Shown: positions 16,725-30,838, counted from the first letter of the stretch. The stretch: 64,000 nt of DNA from Blastococcus haudaquaticus (GCF_900230285.1 NZ_OCNK01000002.1:1-64000); one strand, 5' to 3'. Numbers and translations: made by a program. Notes: a model not told the origin generated them from the sequence alone.

Positions 16725-17861
16725 GCAGTCGCCCCTGCGCGGTCGCCGCATCGTCGAGGTGCTCGCCACGAGCGCCGGTGGCGTGGGCAGCCACATCCGG
16801 ACGATCGTGCCCGCCATCCGTGCCGCCGGTGCCTCGGTGCGGGTCTGCGGTGCACCCGCCACCGAGCAGCTGTTCGGCTTCACCGCGACGGGCGCCGACT
16901 TCCGCCCGGTGGGGATCTCCTCCGGGCTCGACCCCTTCGCCGACGGCCGCGCTGTCCTCCAGCTCCGCGGCGCCCTCGAGGGCGCCGACCTGCTGCACGC
17001 CCACGGGCTGCGGGCCGGGCTGGTGGCCGCCGTCGCCCGCCGCGCCTCCGGCGCCCCGGCCCGGCCCCTGGTCCTGACCCTGCACAACGCCCTCCAGGAG
17101 AACTCGGGCCCGAAGCAGCGGCTGCTCCGGGCGCTCGAGGGCCGCACCATCCGCGCGGCCGACATGGTCCTGGCCGTCTCCGGCGACCTCGCGGACAACG
17201 CCCGGCGGCTGGGCGCCCGCGACGTCCGCGTCGTCCCCGCGCTCGCCCCCGCGCTGGCACCGGCGGCCCGCTCGCGCGACGAGGTGCGCGAGGAGCTCGG
17301 CCTGGACGCGGGCCGGCCCCTCGTCGTCGCCGTCGGGCGCCTGCACCCGCAGAAGGGCTACGACGTACTCCTCGACGCCGTCGCCCGGTGGGAGTCCGAC
17401 GGCCGGCTCCGGCCCGCCCCGCTGGTCGCGATCGCCGGCGACGGACCGCTCGAGGAGCAGCTGGCCGGGCGGATCCGCGCGGAGCGGCTCCCGGTGCTCC
17501 TCCTGGGCCGACGGTCCGACGTGGCCGACCTGCTCGGTGCCGCCGACCTCTGCGTCCTGCCCTCGCGCTGGGAGGGCAGCCCGTTCACCGGTCAGGAGGC
17601 GCTCCGCGCCGGCACCCCGCTGGTCGCCACCCGAGCCGGGGGCATGCCCGAGCTGTTCGGCGACGCCGCGGCGTTCGTCCCGGTGGGCGACGCCGGAGCC
17701 CTGGCCGACGCCGTCGTGGCGGTCCTCGACGACCCCGCCCGCGCCGACCAGCTGGCCGCGGCCGGCCCGCTGCAGGCCGCGGGATGGCCGGACGAGGAGG
17801 CCGCGGGCCGGCAGATCGCCGCGGTCTACCGCGAGCTGCTCGGCGCCCCCGGAGGCGCCGC

Positions 17862-17865
<4 letters not shown>
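16717..17865 (+). CDS. GT4-family glycosyltransferase
   Basis: 382 aa from GTG 16717, with a CAGGAGG ribosome-binding site at 16704-16710. GT-B fold: N-terminal Rossmann with TSAGGVGSHIRTIVPAI, then the donor-binding half with VAVGRLHPQKGYDVLLDAV, IAGDGPLEEQL and the retaining E-x7-E loop in EGSPFTGQEALRAGTPLVA. It probably adds a sugar from a nucleotide-sugar donor on the cytoplasmic face. Lying between a flippase and a phosphatase-like membrane protein, it likely acts on the same lipid-linked product. Acceptor and sugar unknown. Confidence 0.85.
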
Positions 17866-21974
<4,109 letters not shown>

Positions 21975-21975
<1 letters not shown>

Positions 21976-22574
21976 TGGGGGACAGCGGAGAGCCGGCCCC
22001 GCACGAGTTCCGGGTGCTCGACAGCGAGACGCTGTTCGAGGGCCGGGTCATCTCGCTGCGCCGCGACACCGTGAGCATGCCCGGCGGTGGGGACAGCGTC
22101 CGGGAGATCGTGACCCACCCCGGTGCCGTGGCCGTGGTGGCGCTGGACGACCAGGACCGCGTGGTGCTGCTGCGCCAGTACCGCCACCCCGTCGGCCGCC
22201 ACCTCTGGGAGCTGCCGGCCGGGCTGCGCGACGCCGACGGCGAGCCGCCGCTGCGCACCGCCCAGCGCGAGCTCGCCGAGGAGGTTCAGTTGGCCGCAGG
22301 GCGCTGGTCCCTGCTGGTGAGCGTCTACAACTCGCCGGGCTTCAGCGACGAACTGGTGGAGGTCTACCTCGCGGAGGAGCTCACCGACGTCGCCCGCCCC
22401 GACGGTTTCGTCGTCGAGCACGAGGAGGCGGACATGACCGTCGAACGCGTGCCGCTCGCCGACGCCGTCCAGCGGGTGTTCGACGGCGACATCCGCAACT
22501 CCTCGGCGGTCGCCGGGGTGCTGGCCGCGGCGCAGGCCCGCAGCGGCTCCCGGCGCTTGCGCCCGGCCGACTGA
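21975..22574 (+). CDS. NUDIX hydrolase, ADP-ribose pyrophosphatase type
   Basis: 199 aa from ATG 21975. The Nudix box is GLRDADGEPPLRTAQRELAEEVQL (G..5..E..REL.EE with the REXXEE core as RELAEE). VVLLRQYRHPVGRHLWELPAG before it and NSPGFSDELVEVYLAEEL after it are typical of ADP-ribose pyrophosphatases such as Rv1700. It hydrolyses ADP-ribose to AMP and ribose-5-phosphate with Mg2+. It is translationally coupled to pyrG and convergent with the WYL regulator 8 bases downstream. Confidence 0.9.
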
Positions 22575-22582
22575 CCTGCGGT

Positions 22583-23527
22583 TCAGGAGCGGTACCGGGC
22601 GCTGAGCTCGGCACCGATCCGGGCCAGTTCGGACCGGACCGCCGACGGCTCGAGCACCTCGACCCCGGTGCCCCAGCCCGCGAGCGTGCGGGCGATGTCG
22701 AGCGCGGTCGGGGCGCCCAGCCGGACGCGGGCCCGGCCGTCCTCGTGCTCGCCGTCCGGCTCGCAGTGCCGCCCGAACTGGTCCTGCAGGACGTGCACGA
22801 AGCGGGTGTCGACGAGCACGGTCGCCTCCGTGCGCGAGCGCCGCTGCTCGACCTCTCCGACGACGTCGCGCCAGGCCCCCGCCAGGGCGAAGTCGTCGGG
22901 CCGCTCGGCCTGCTCGCCGGTCGGCTCGGCCGTGCGGATGCGGTCGACCCGGAAAGTCCGCTGCCCCTTGTTGGTCCCCGCGACCAGGTACCAGGTCTCG
23001 TCCTTGTCCACGAGCCCCCACGGGTCGACGACGCGCTCGGACGGTCGTCGGGCGGCGTCGACGTAGGTGATGCGGACCTTCTGGCGCCGGACGACGGCCG
23101 TCTGCAGCAGGTCGACGACCACGGGCCGGTCGCGGTCCCGCTCGCCCCACCGCGTCGGGTCGCTCATGGTGGCGGTCGCGGCGGCCTCCGCGTCGGCGCG
23201 GAAGGTCTGGGGCAGGGCCCGCACCAGCTTGCGCAGCGCCGTCCGGGCCTCGTCGGAGACCGAGGCCGCCGGCCCGACGATCAGGAACAGCGCCTGCGCC
23301 TCCCTGGCCGAGAGGCCGGTGAGGTCGGTTCGCGCGCCGCCCACCAGCGACCATCCGCCGCCGCGCCCGGCCTGGGGGTACACCGGGACTCCGGCGGTGG
23401 ACAGCGCCTCGAGGTCGCGGCGCGCGGTCGCGAGGGACACCTCCAGCTCGCGGGCGAGCTCGGCCGCGGTCACCCGGCCGCGGGCCTGCAGGAGCAGGAC
23501 GGTGGCGACGAGGCGGTCAGCACGCAC
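22583..23527 (-). CDS. YafY-like HTH/WYL domain transcriptional regulator
   Basis: 314 aa from ATG 23527 on the minus strand. N-terminal winged HTH: RADRLVATVLLLQARGRVTAAELA then LEVSLATARRDLEALSTAGVPV. A WYL domain follows (QKVRITYVDAARRPSERVVDPWGLVDKDETWYLVAG, RTFRVDRI), then a WCX-type C-terminus (VLEPSAVRSELARIG). WYL regulators sense small ligands or nucleic acids. It is divergent from a VOC gene, and the shared 91-bp gap holds a perfect 10-bp inverted repeat (23551-23575), so control of both genes by this protein is likely. Confidence 0.9.
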   Translation of the reverse strand: MRADRLVATVLLLQARGRVTAAELARELEVSLATARRDLEALSTAGVPVYPQAGRGGGWSLVGGARTDLTGLSAREAQALFLIVGPAASVSDEARTALRKLVRALPQTFRADAEAAATATMSDPTRWGERDRDRPVVVDLLQTAVVRRQKVRITYVDAARRPSERVVDPWGLVDKDETWYLVAGTNKGQRTFRVDRIRTAEPTGEQAERPDDFALAGAWRDVVGEVEQRRSRTEATVLVDTRFVHVLQDQFGRHCEPDGEHEDGRARVRLGAPTALDIARTLAGWGTGVEVLEPSAVRSELARIGAELSARYRS

Positions 23528-23550
23528 GACGACCCTCGATCCGGGCGCGG

Positions 23551-23575
23551 AAAGTGCTCAGTTGGTGAGCACTTT
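23551..23575. promoter_or_regulatory. palindromic operator between WYL regulator and VOC gene
   Basis: AAAGTGCTCA (23551-23560), five bases, then TGAGCACTTT (23566-23575): a perfect 10-bp inverted repeat. It lies 24 bases before the regulator start and 44 before the VOC start, in an AT-richer island, and is a strong candidate binding site of the WYL regulator. Confidence 0.8.
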
Positions 23576-23618
23576 AGCCGCCAGCATGGGAGCTACAACC
23601 GCTTCGAGAGGGACTGCC

Positions 23619-24035
23619 ATGTTGCGAGGACTCACCACCGTCACCTACTTCGCCGACGACGTGCCGGCCGCCGTTCGCTGGTACGCCGAGGTGGCCGGCG
23701 CGGACCCGTACTTCGTCCGCCCCGAGGAGGGGCCGCCGGCCTACGTCGAGTTCCGCCTCGGCGACCTCCAGCACGAGCTGGGCATCCTCGACCGGCGGTA
23801 CGCGCCCGCGGCCACCGGCCCGGCCGGGGGCGGCGTCGTCACCTACTGGGCGGTGGACGACGCCCGGGCGGCCTTCGACCGGCTGCTCGCCCTCGGTGCG
23901 ACGGTGCACCAGGAACCCATCGAGCGCGGGCCCGGGTACGTCACCGCGTCGGTCGTCGACCCGTTCGGCAACGTGCTGGGCGTGATGGCGAATCAGCACT
24001 ACCTGGACATGGTCGAGGGGCGGGCATCTGCCTGA
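23619..24035 (+). CDS. VOC family protein (glyoxalase/bleomycin-resistance fold)
   Basis: 138 aa from ATG 23619, with GAGAGGGA upstream. VOC pattern: TTVTYFADDVPAAVRWYAEV, YVEFRLGDLQHELGI, then the second half VTYWAVDDARAAFDRLLALGA and SVVDPFGNVLGVM. One metal ligand could be His in LQHELG, and the usual Glu/His near the DPFGN turn is not clear, so catalysis cannot be claimed. The substrate is unknown; YafY-type regulator plus VOC protein is a common pairing in actinobacteria. Expression is probably set by the operator at 23551-23575. Confidence 0.85.
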   Translation: MLRGLTTVTYFADDVPAAVRWYAEVAGADPYFVRPEEGPPAYVEFRLGDLQHELGILDRRYAPAATGPAGGGVVTYWAVDDARAAFDRLLALGATVHQEPIERGPGYVTASVVDPFGNVLGVMANQHYLDMVEGRASA

Positions 24036-24057
24036 GATCCGCCGCTCCGGCCCGCTG

Positions 24058-24663
24058 TCAGCCCGGTAGCCGGAGCCCCAGGCGGTCCAGCTCGACGGCC
24101 GCGAGGGCGCGGACGGCGGCCGGGTCGCCGGCCTGCCAGGCGGCCCCGGTGCCGGCCGGCAGCGCGGCGAGGCGGGGGAGAGGCGCCGTCGCCAGGGCCC
24201 GGGCGGCGAGGACGTACAGGTCCGGGGTGCCCCGCAGCAGGCTCTGCGCGGCGGCGGCCTCCCGGGCCCAGCGCAGCCGCCACGGGAGCCAGCGCAGCAC
24301 GAGCCAGCCGACGGGCAGCACCACGAGGACGACGGCGAGCACCGTGGCCAGCGTGCCCACGGCGTCCTGCGCGGCCTGACCGGCGCCGGTGACCGAGCCG
24401 CCCGCATCGGCCAGCGCGTCGAAGGGCGTTGACAGCTCGTCACCGACGACGGGGACGTCCTCGGCGACACCGGCCGCGGATCCCATGTTCCCGGCCACGG
24501 ACTCGCCCAGGTCCTCCACCGCCCGGCCGGGCTCGGCCAGCACCAGGACGGCGCCGTGGACCGTGCGGGCGACGAGCACCCACAGCAGGGCCCAGGCGAG
24601 CAGGCCCACGTCGGCCAGCAGCTGGCGGGTGCGCTGGGCGGGGTGCTGGGCGTAGAGCTGCAT
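24058..24663 (-). CDS. hypothetical two-helix membrane protein
   Basis: 201 aa from ATG 24663. A first hydrophobic helix (VGLLAWALLWVLVARTVHGAV) and a second (LATVLAVVLVVLPVGWLVLRWL) flank a ~65-residue Gly/Ala-rich segment with small amphipathic stretches. The C-terminal ~75 residues are a helical cytoplasmic tail (AAAQSLLRGTPDLYVLAARAL). I recognise no catalytic motif. The layout is that of actinobacterial membrane proteins annotated as hypothetical. Divergent from ald with ~200 bp between. Confidence 0.6.
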   Translation of the reverse strand: MQLYAQHPAQRTRQLLADVGLLAWALLWVLVARTVHGAVLVLAEPGRAVEDLGESVAGNMGSAAGVAEDVPVVGDELSTPFDALADAGGSVTGAGQAAQDAVGTLATVLAVVLVVLPVGWLVLRWLPWRLRWAREAAAAQSLLRGTPDLYVLAARALATAPLPRLAALPAGTGAAWQAGDPAAVRALAAVELDRLGLRLPG

Positions 24664-24769
24664 CGCTGCATCCTCCGGGCCGCCGGCCGCGCGCGCAGGA
24701 GGGGCGGAGGAGGGGCGCCGGCGGGGCGCCGTGGCGGCGGCGTGCGGGGTGCGGTGCCGGCGCCGTGCC

Positions 24770-24775
24770 TAGACT
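24770..24775 (+). promoter_or_regulatory. candidate -10 box for ald
   Basis: TAGACT in GCCTAGACTCCGG, ~95 bases before the ald start. The same TAGACT occurs 50 bases before aroH (40670-40675), also preceded by CCC/CCT and followed by C. No -35 consensus is visible. Confidence 0.35.
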
Positions 24776-24869
24776 CCGGCCGAGGCGCGCCCCGACCGGG
24801 CCGCCCACGTCGCGGGTCGGCCCACCGTCACCTCGGGGGAGCCCACCGCCGGACGCCAGGGAGTCGAAG

Positions 24870-25981
24870 ATGCGGGTCGGGGTCCCCCGAGAGGTCAAGA
24901 ACCGTGAGTACCGGGTGGCGCTCACCCCGGCCGGTGTGACCGAGCTGGTCCGGGCCGGGCACGAGGTGCTCGTGGAGCAGGCGGCGGGGGAAGGGTCCTC
25001 GATCCCGGACGGCGACTACACCGCCGCCGGCGCGCGGATCGTCGCCTCGGCGGACGACGTGTGGGCCGACGCCGATCTGCTGCTCAAGGTCAAGGAGCCC
25101 GTCGCCGAGGAGTACGGCCGCCTCCGGGCGGACCAGACGCTCTTCACCTACCTGCACCTCGCGGCGTCGAAGGAGTGCACCGACGCGCTCGTGGCCTCCG
25201 GGACGACCGCCATCGCCTACGAGACCGTCCAGACCGCAGACGGCGCGCTCCCGCTGCTGGCGCCCATGTCCGAGGTGGCCGGCCGGATGGCCCCGCAGGT
25301 GGGCGCCCACAGCCTCGAGCGGGCCCACGGCGGGCGGGGTGTCCTGCTGGGTGGCGTGTCCGGGGTCTACGCCGCCAAGGTCGTCGTCATCGGCGCCGGG
25401 GTCTCGGGGATGAACGCGGCCGCGATCGCGCTCGGGATGCAGGCCGAGGTCGTCGTCCTGGACCGGGACATCGACAAGCTCCGCGCCGCGGACCGGATCT
25501 ACCAGGGACACCTGCAGACGGTGGCGTCGAACGCCTACGAGGTCGAGCGGGCGGTCCTCGACGCCGACCTGGTCATCGGCGCGGTGCTGGTGCCGGGCGC
25601 CAAGGCGCCCACGCTGATCAGCAACGAGCTGGTGTCGCGGCTGAAGCCCGGGTCGGTGCTCGTCGACATCGCGGTCGACCAGGGCGGCTGCTTCGAGGAC
25701 ACGCGGCCGACGACGCACGACGACCCGACGTTCCGGGTGCACGACTCCGTCCTCTACTGCGTGGCCAACATGCCCGGCGCCGTGCCGAACACCTCGACCC
25801 ACGCGCTGACCAACGTGACGCTGCCCTACGTCATGGCGCTGGCCACCGAGGGCACCGCGGCGGCGGTCCGGGGCAACCGCCCGCTGGCGCACGGTGTCAA
25901 CGTGGTCGCCGGTCAGGTAGTCCTCCCGGAGGTCGCCGACGCCCACGGGATGACCGCCGTGCCGCTCGAGGAGGTCCTGCT

Positions 25982-25985
<4 letters not shown>
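24870..25985 (+). CDS. ald: alanine dehydrogenase
   Basis: 371 aa from ATG 24870. It opens with [20 protein letters not shown], has LLLKVKEP and the NAD-binding [20 protein letters not shown], and keeps the family residues Arg15, Lys75 region, His96 region (TYLHLAASK) and the Asp of [15 protein letters not shown]. Length is the family norm. It interconverts L-alanine and pyruvate with NADH. The gene reads into xerD with a 4-base overlap. Its place before the xerD-parA-scp block is shared with Streptomyces, from memory. Confidence 0.95.
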
Positions 25986-26950
<965 letters not shown>

Positions 26951-27163
26951 CACCGGGCTGCCGTGCTTCTTGGCAGTTTCTGGAGCGCGTTCCGGTTGAG
27001 CAGTCACACACGTTGTCATTTAGCGCCATGTCGACAAGTGGTCCGGCGTGCCGCCTTGGGAACCTCCGCCACCCTTCGTAGCGTCTCCATCACCCGAGCG
27101 GACAGGACGGCTGACCGCACCCGGAACGACCGGGATCGGGCACGAGGTGGAGGCAACAGACCC

Positions 27164-28066
27164 ATGGCTACCCGAGCGGACGCGGCCTCTGCCGTCGCGC
27201 GCCCGCACGACAGCGGCCCCGAGATGGGGGCGATCTCGCGTCAGGACCCGGCGAAGGCACGACAGCGCCCCCTGCCCGAGCCCAAGCCCCTCACGGAGCA
27301 CGGGCCGGCCCGCATCATCGCGATGTGCAACCAGAAGGGCGGCGTCGGCAAGACCACGTCGACCATCAACCTGGGTGCGGCGCTGACCGAGTACGGCCGG
27401 CGCGTGCTGCTCATCGACCTGGACCCGCAGGGCGCGCTCTCGGTCGGCCTGGGCATCCCCGCCCAGAACATGGACCGGACGATCTACAACGCCCTCATGG
27501 AGCGGAAGACCACGCTGGCCGACGTCCGCGTGCCCACCGACATCCCGGGCCTGGACCTCGTGCCGAGCAACATCGACCTGTCGGCCGCCGAGGTCCAGCT
27601 GGTCAGCGAGGTCGCGCGTGAGCAGACCCTGCTGCGGGTGCTGGCCGACGTGCGCGACGACTACGACTACATCCTCATCGACTGCCAGCCCTCGCTGGGG
27701 CTGCTGACGGTCAACGCGCTGACGGCGGCCCAGGGCGTGATCATCCCGCTGGAGTGCGAGTTCTTCTCCCTCCGCGGCGTGGCCCTGCTCGTCGACACCA
27801 TCGACAAGGTCAAGGAACGGCTCAACCCGTCGCTGGAGATCTCCGGGATCCTCGCGACGATGTACGACTCGCGGACGGTGCACTGCCGCGAGGTGTTCAG
27901 CCGCGTCGTCGAGGCCTTCGACGACGTCGTGTTCCAGACCGTCATCCAGCGCACCGTGCGGTTCCCGGAGACCACGGTCGCCGGTCAGCCGATCACCACG
28001 TGGGCCCCCACGTCGTCGGGCGCCTCGGCGTACCGCGACCTCGCCAAGGAGGTGCTGGCTCTATGA
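27164..28066 (+). CDS. ParA/Soj-like ATPase (Rv1708-like)
   Basis: 300 aa from ATG 27164, with GAGGTGGAGG upstream. The N-terminal ~48 residues are a basic tail. The deviant Walker A motif CNQKGGVGKTTSTINLG has signature lysine Lys58 and P-loop Lys63; Walker A' is VLLIDLDPQGALSVGLG, and YDYILIDCQPSLGLLTVNAL is the Walker B region. It belongs to the ParA/MinD family, but a ParB gene does not follow. The next gene, overlapping by 4 bases, encodes a possible ribbon-helix-helix protein, then scpAB. It probably acts in chromosome organisation with these; its partner is unproven. Confidence 0.88.
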   Translation: MATRADAASAVARPHDSGPEMGAISRQDPAKARQRPLPEPKPLTEHGPARIIAMCNQKGGVGKTTSTINLGAALTEYGRRVLLIDLDPQGALSVGLGIPAQNMDRTIYNALMERKTTLADVRVPTDIPGLDLVPSNIDLSAAEVQLVSEVAREQTLLRVLADVRDDYDYILIDCQPSLGLLTVNALTAAQGVIIPLECEFFSLRGVALLVDTIDKVKERLNPSLEISGILATMYDSRTVHCREVFSRVVEAFDDVVFQTVIQRTVRFPETTVAGQPITTWAPTSSGASAYRDLAKEVLAL

Positions 28067-28557
28067 CCCGCCGGCCAGTTCTGCCCGGTGCCTCGGAGCT
28101 GTTCCGTCGCACCGACTCGACCGCCTCGGCCCCCGAGGTCACCGAGCTGCCCAGCCTGAGCGCCACCGCCAGCTCGCCCGCCCTGCGCGGTGCCGCACGG
28201 CAGCCGGAGGAGGTCGCGAGCGCGCCCCTCACCCTGGTCCCCGGCGGTGCGGTGCACGACGACGACCTCGCCGGGTTCCGTTCCGCCCAGCCGGTGGCCA
28301 CCCTGCAGCCGCACGTGCCCACCCGCGGACGACCGGTCCGGCGGACCGACCGCACCAAACACGACGAGAAGATCACCGTGTACATCTCCCAGGACGAGCT
28401 CCTCGCCCTGGAGTCCGCGCGGCTCACCCTGCGCGGCCAGCACGGTGTCGCGGTCGACCGCGGCCGGATCGTGCGCGAGGCCATCTCGGTCCTCCTGGCC
28501 GACCTCGGCGAGCGCGGCGAGGACTCCGTCCTGGTGCACCGACTCCGCGCCAAGTAG
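28063..28557 (+). CDS. putative ribbon-helix-helix partner of the ParA-like ATPase
   Basis: 164 aa from ATG 28063, coupled to the ParA-like gene (ATGA). Residues 1-~95 are disordered and rich in Ala/Pro/Ser/Thr. The folded end reads KHDEKITVYISQDELLALE, then a helical stretch to RIVREAISVLLADLGERG, resembling an RHH/MetJ-Arc type strand-helix-helix (KITVYIS as the DNA-contacting strand). I have not verified the fold. A short DNA-binding protein coupled to an orphan ParA suggests a two-component loading system; inference. Two bases of its stop region overlap the AGGAG site of scpA. Confidence 0.6.
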   Translation: MTRRPVLPGASELFRRTDSTASAPEVTELPSLSATASSPALRGAARQPEEVASAPLTLVPGGAVHDDDLAGFRSAQPVATLQPHVPTRGRPVRRTDRTKHDEKITVYISQDELLALESARLTLRGQHGVAVDRGRIVREAISVLLADLGERGEDSVLVHRLRAK

Positions 28558-28579
28558 GAGAGCCATAAGCTCGGCGTCC

Positions 28580-29458
28580 GTGAGCAGTGAGACCGGCGCG
28601 GCGTCGGAGGCACCCATCGCCTCCGACGCCGCGCCGTCGCGTTTCACGGTGAAGCTGACGAACTTCGAGGGCCCGTTCGACCTGCTCCTCCAGCTGATCG
28701 GCAAGCACAAGCTCGACGTCACCGAGATCGCCCTGTCGCGGGTCACCGACGAGTTCATCGCGCACCTCCGGGCCCTCGGCGACCAGCTGGACCTCGACCA
28801 GGCCAGCGAGTTCCTGGTCATCGCGTCCACACTGCTCGACCTGAAGGCCGCGCGGCTGCTCCCGGCCGCCGACGTGGAGGACGAGGACGACCTCGAGCTG
28901 CTCGAGGCGCGCGACCTGCTGTTCGCCCGGCTCCTGCAGTACAAGGCCTACAAGCAGGCGGCGCGCTTCCTGCGGGAGCGCGAGGCCGAGGCCGCGCAGC
29001 GCTACCCCCGGGCGGCCGCGCTGGAGCCGCGGTTCGCCGACCTGGCCCCCGAGGTCGTCCTCGACCTGAGCCCCGAGGCGTTCGCCCGGCTGGCCGCTCG
29101 GGTGCTGGCGCCCAAGGCGCCGGAGGTGGTGAGCGTGTCCCATCTGCACGCTCCACCGGTGAGCGTCTCCGAGCAGCTGCTCGCCATCCGCAACCACCTG
29201 GTCCGGTCCGGGACGGCGACCTTCCGGGCGCTCACCGCCGACTGCGGGCACACCCTCGAGGTGGTGGCCCGCTTCCTGGCGCTGCTGGAGCTGTACCGGC
29301 AGCAACGGGTGGTGTTCGAGCAGCTGACACCGCTGGGGGAGCTGCACGTCCGGTGGACCGGCGGCTCCGTGCCGGACGACCGGCACAGCGACGACGTCGA
29401 CGGCGCCGTCGGGGATGCTGCCGACGCAGCAGCGGACGTGGACGAGGAGTACGGGTGA
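28580..29458 (+). CDS. scpA: segregation and condensation protein A
   Basis: 292 aa from GTG 28580. Conserved ScpA start FTVKLTNFEGPFDLLLQLIGKHKLDVTEI, middle LVIASTLLDLKAARLLP and C-terminal winged helix (SVSEQLLAIRNHLVRSGTATF, RFLALLELYRQQRVVFEQ). ScpA is the kleisin that bridges SMC heads with ScpB. The GTG lies ~19 bases after AGGAG (28556-28560), unusually far. An in-frame ATA at 28565 sits at normal spacing, so the true start needs checking. Overlaps scpB (GTGA). Confidence 0.93.
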   Translation: MSSETGAASEAPIASDAAPSRFTVKLTNFEGPFDLLLQLIGKHKLDVTEIALSRVTDEFIAHLRALGDQLDLDQASEFLVIASTLLDLKAARLLPAADVEDEDDLELLEARDLLFARLLQYKAYKQAARFLREREAEAAQRYPRAAALEPRFADLAPEVVLDLSPEAFARLAARVLAPKAPEVVSVSHLHAPPVSVSEQLLAIRNHLVRSGTATFRALTADCGHTLEVVARFLALLELYRQQRVVFEQLTPLGELHVRWTGGSVPDDRHSDDVDGAVGDAADAAADVDEEYG

Positions 29459-30315
29459 GCGACGAGCCGGCAGGACCCGACGACCGGGCCCCCATCTCCT
29501 GGGACGCCCTCGCCGCCGAGCTGGCCGCCACCCGGGAGCTCGCGGAGAGCCGTGGGCAGGAGGAGCCGGGTACGTGGGACGCCGTCGCGGCGGAGCTGGC
29601 CGCGCGGGTCGCCGACCAGCCGGTCGAGGCCCCGCCGGAGCCGGCGCCCGTCCCGCAGGAGCCCGACCCGGACGACGAGCCGGCCGGGCAGGACCCGACG
29701 CCGGCCGACGTCCCGGCCGGGGAGCCGGCGCCCGACGAGCCGGCCGCGGAGCAGCTGGAGCTGCTCGCCCCCGAGGAGCTGCACGGCGGTCTGGAGGCGC
29801 TGCTGTTCGTCATGGACGACCCGGTCGACGAGGAGACCCTCGCCGCCGCGTTGCGCTGTTCCCGCGAGCAGGTGCGCACCGGGCTCGCCGGTCTGGCCGA
29901 CGGCTACGAGCAGCGGCGGGCCGGCATCGCGCTCCGCAGGGTGGGGGAGGGGTGGCGGCTCTACACCCGGGAGGAGCACGCACCCGTCGTGGAGCGCTAC
30001 CTGGTCGACGGGCAGCGGAGCCGGCTGACGCAGGCCGCGCTGGAGACCCTCGCCGTGATCGCGTACCGCCAGCCGGTGACCCGCGCCCGCGTCTCGGCGA
30101 TCCGCGGCGTCGGCGTGGACGGCGTCATGCGCACGCTGCTCACCCGGGGCCTCGTGCACGAGGTGGGCAGCGATCCCGACAGCGGCGGGGGTCTGTACGC
30201 CACGACGCCGCTGTTCCTGGAGCGGCTCGGACTGGAGACCCTCGCGGACCTGCCCGAGCTCGCGCCGTTCCTGCCGGAGACCGCCGCGATGCTCGACGAG
30301 CACCCCGACAGCTGA
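29455..30315 (+). CDS. scpB: segregation and condensation protein B with N-terminal extension
   Basis: 286 aa from GTG 29455. The ScpB core begins near residue 110 (ELHGGLEALLFVMDDPVDEETLAAAL) and contains two winged helices, the second with RLTQAALETLAVIAYRQPVTRARVSAIRGV. The ~105 residues ahead are an acidic Pro/Ala-rich extension with a small duplication: SWDALAAELAATR and TWDAVAAELAARV. ScpB dimerises and binds ScpA in the SMC complex. The extension could carry extra contacts; no function can be assigned. Confidence 0.92.
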   Translation: MSDEPAGPDDRAPISWDALAAELAATRELAESRGQEEPGTWDAVAAELAARVADQPVEAPPEPAPVPQEPDPDDEPAGQDPTPADVPAGEPAPDEPAAEQLELLAPEELHGGLEALLFVMDDPVDEETLAAALRCSREQVRTGLAGLADGYEQRRAGIALRRVGEGWRLYTREEHAPVVERYLVDGQRSRLTQAALETLAVIAYRQPVTRARVSAIRGVGVDGVMRTLLTRGLVHEVGSDPDSGGGLYATTPLFLERLGLETLADLPELAPFLPETAAMLDEHPDS

Positions 30316-30318
30316 CGC

Positions 30319-30765
30319 TCAGGGGGTGGGCGAGGGCGACTCGGCCCGGCGCTCGAGCGCGGCGACGACGACGGTCACGCCGAGGGCGAGGAGCATGCCC
30401 ACGGCCAGGAGCGTCCGCACCCAGGACGGCACCTGCACGACCAGCGGTGGACTCCCGTTGAGCAGGACGCCCAGGCCCCAGAGGACCAGGAAGGCCGACG
30501 ACGACCGGACGCCCCACGGTGTCAGCGGCGTCCGGACGTGCGCGGCCTCCGACCACACCCGGCGCAGGTAGACGACGGCGACCAGGCCCGCGAACAGCCC
30601 GAGCAACGCCGGCGCGAGGTAGCTCCAGCCCGCGCGTCCGTGGATCAGGCGCACGACCAGCGCTGCGGCCAGCAGCACGGCGCCCGGGATCCCGAAGGCG
30701 AGACCGGTCCGCTGCCAGGCGCGCACGGCTGCCGCGTCCGCCGGCGGTCGACGACCTCCGATCAC
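30319..30765 (-). CDS. hypothetical four-helix membrane protein
   Basis: 148 aa from GTG 30765, chosen because AGGAGG lies seven bases upstream on the minus strand; the longer ATG at 30792 lacks such a site. Four hydrophobic segments: GLAFGIPGAVLLAAALVVRLI, YLAPALLGLFAGLVAVVYL, SSAFLVLWGLGVLLNG and VRTLLAVGMLLALGVTVVVA. Resembles the small unassigned membrane proteins near scpB in actinobacteria. It is convergent with scpB (3 bases between stops). Function unknown. Confidence 0.65.
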   Translation of the reverse strand: MIGGRRPPADAAAVRAWQRTGLAFGIPGAVLLAAALVVRLIHGRAGWSYLAPALLGLFAGLVAVVYLRRVWSEAAHVRTPLTPWGVRSSSAFLVLWGLGVLLNGSPPLVVQVPSWVRTLLAVGMLLALGVTVVVAALERRAESPSPTP

Positions 30766-30838
30766 GTCCCCACCTCCTGTCTCCGATCCCACCGGACGCG
30801 ACCGTCCTACCGGCTGCCCGTCGGGCGCGCGCGAGCGG

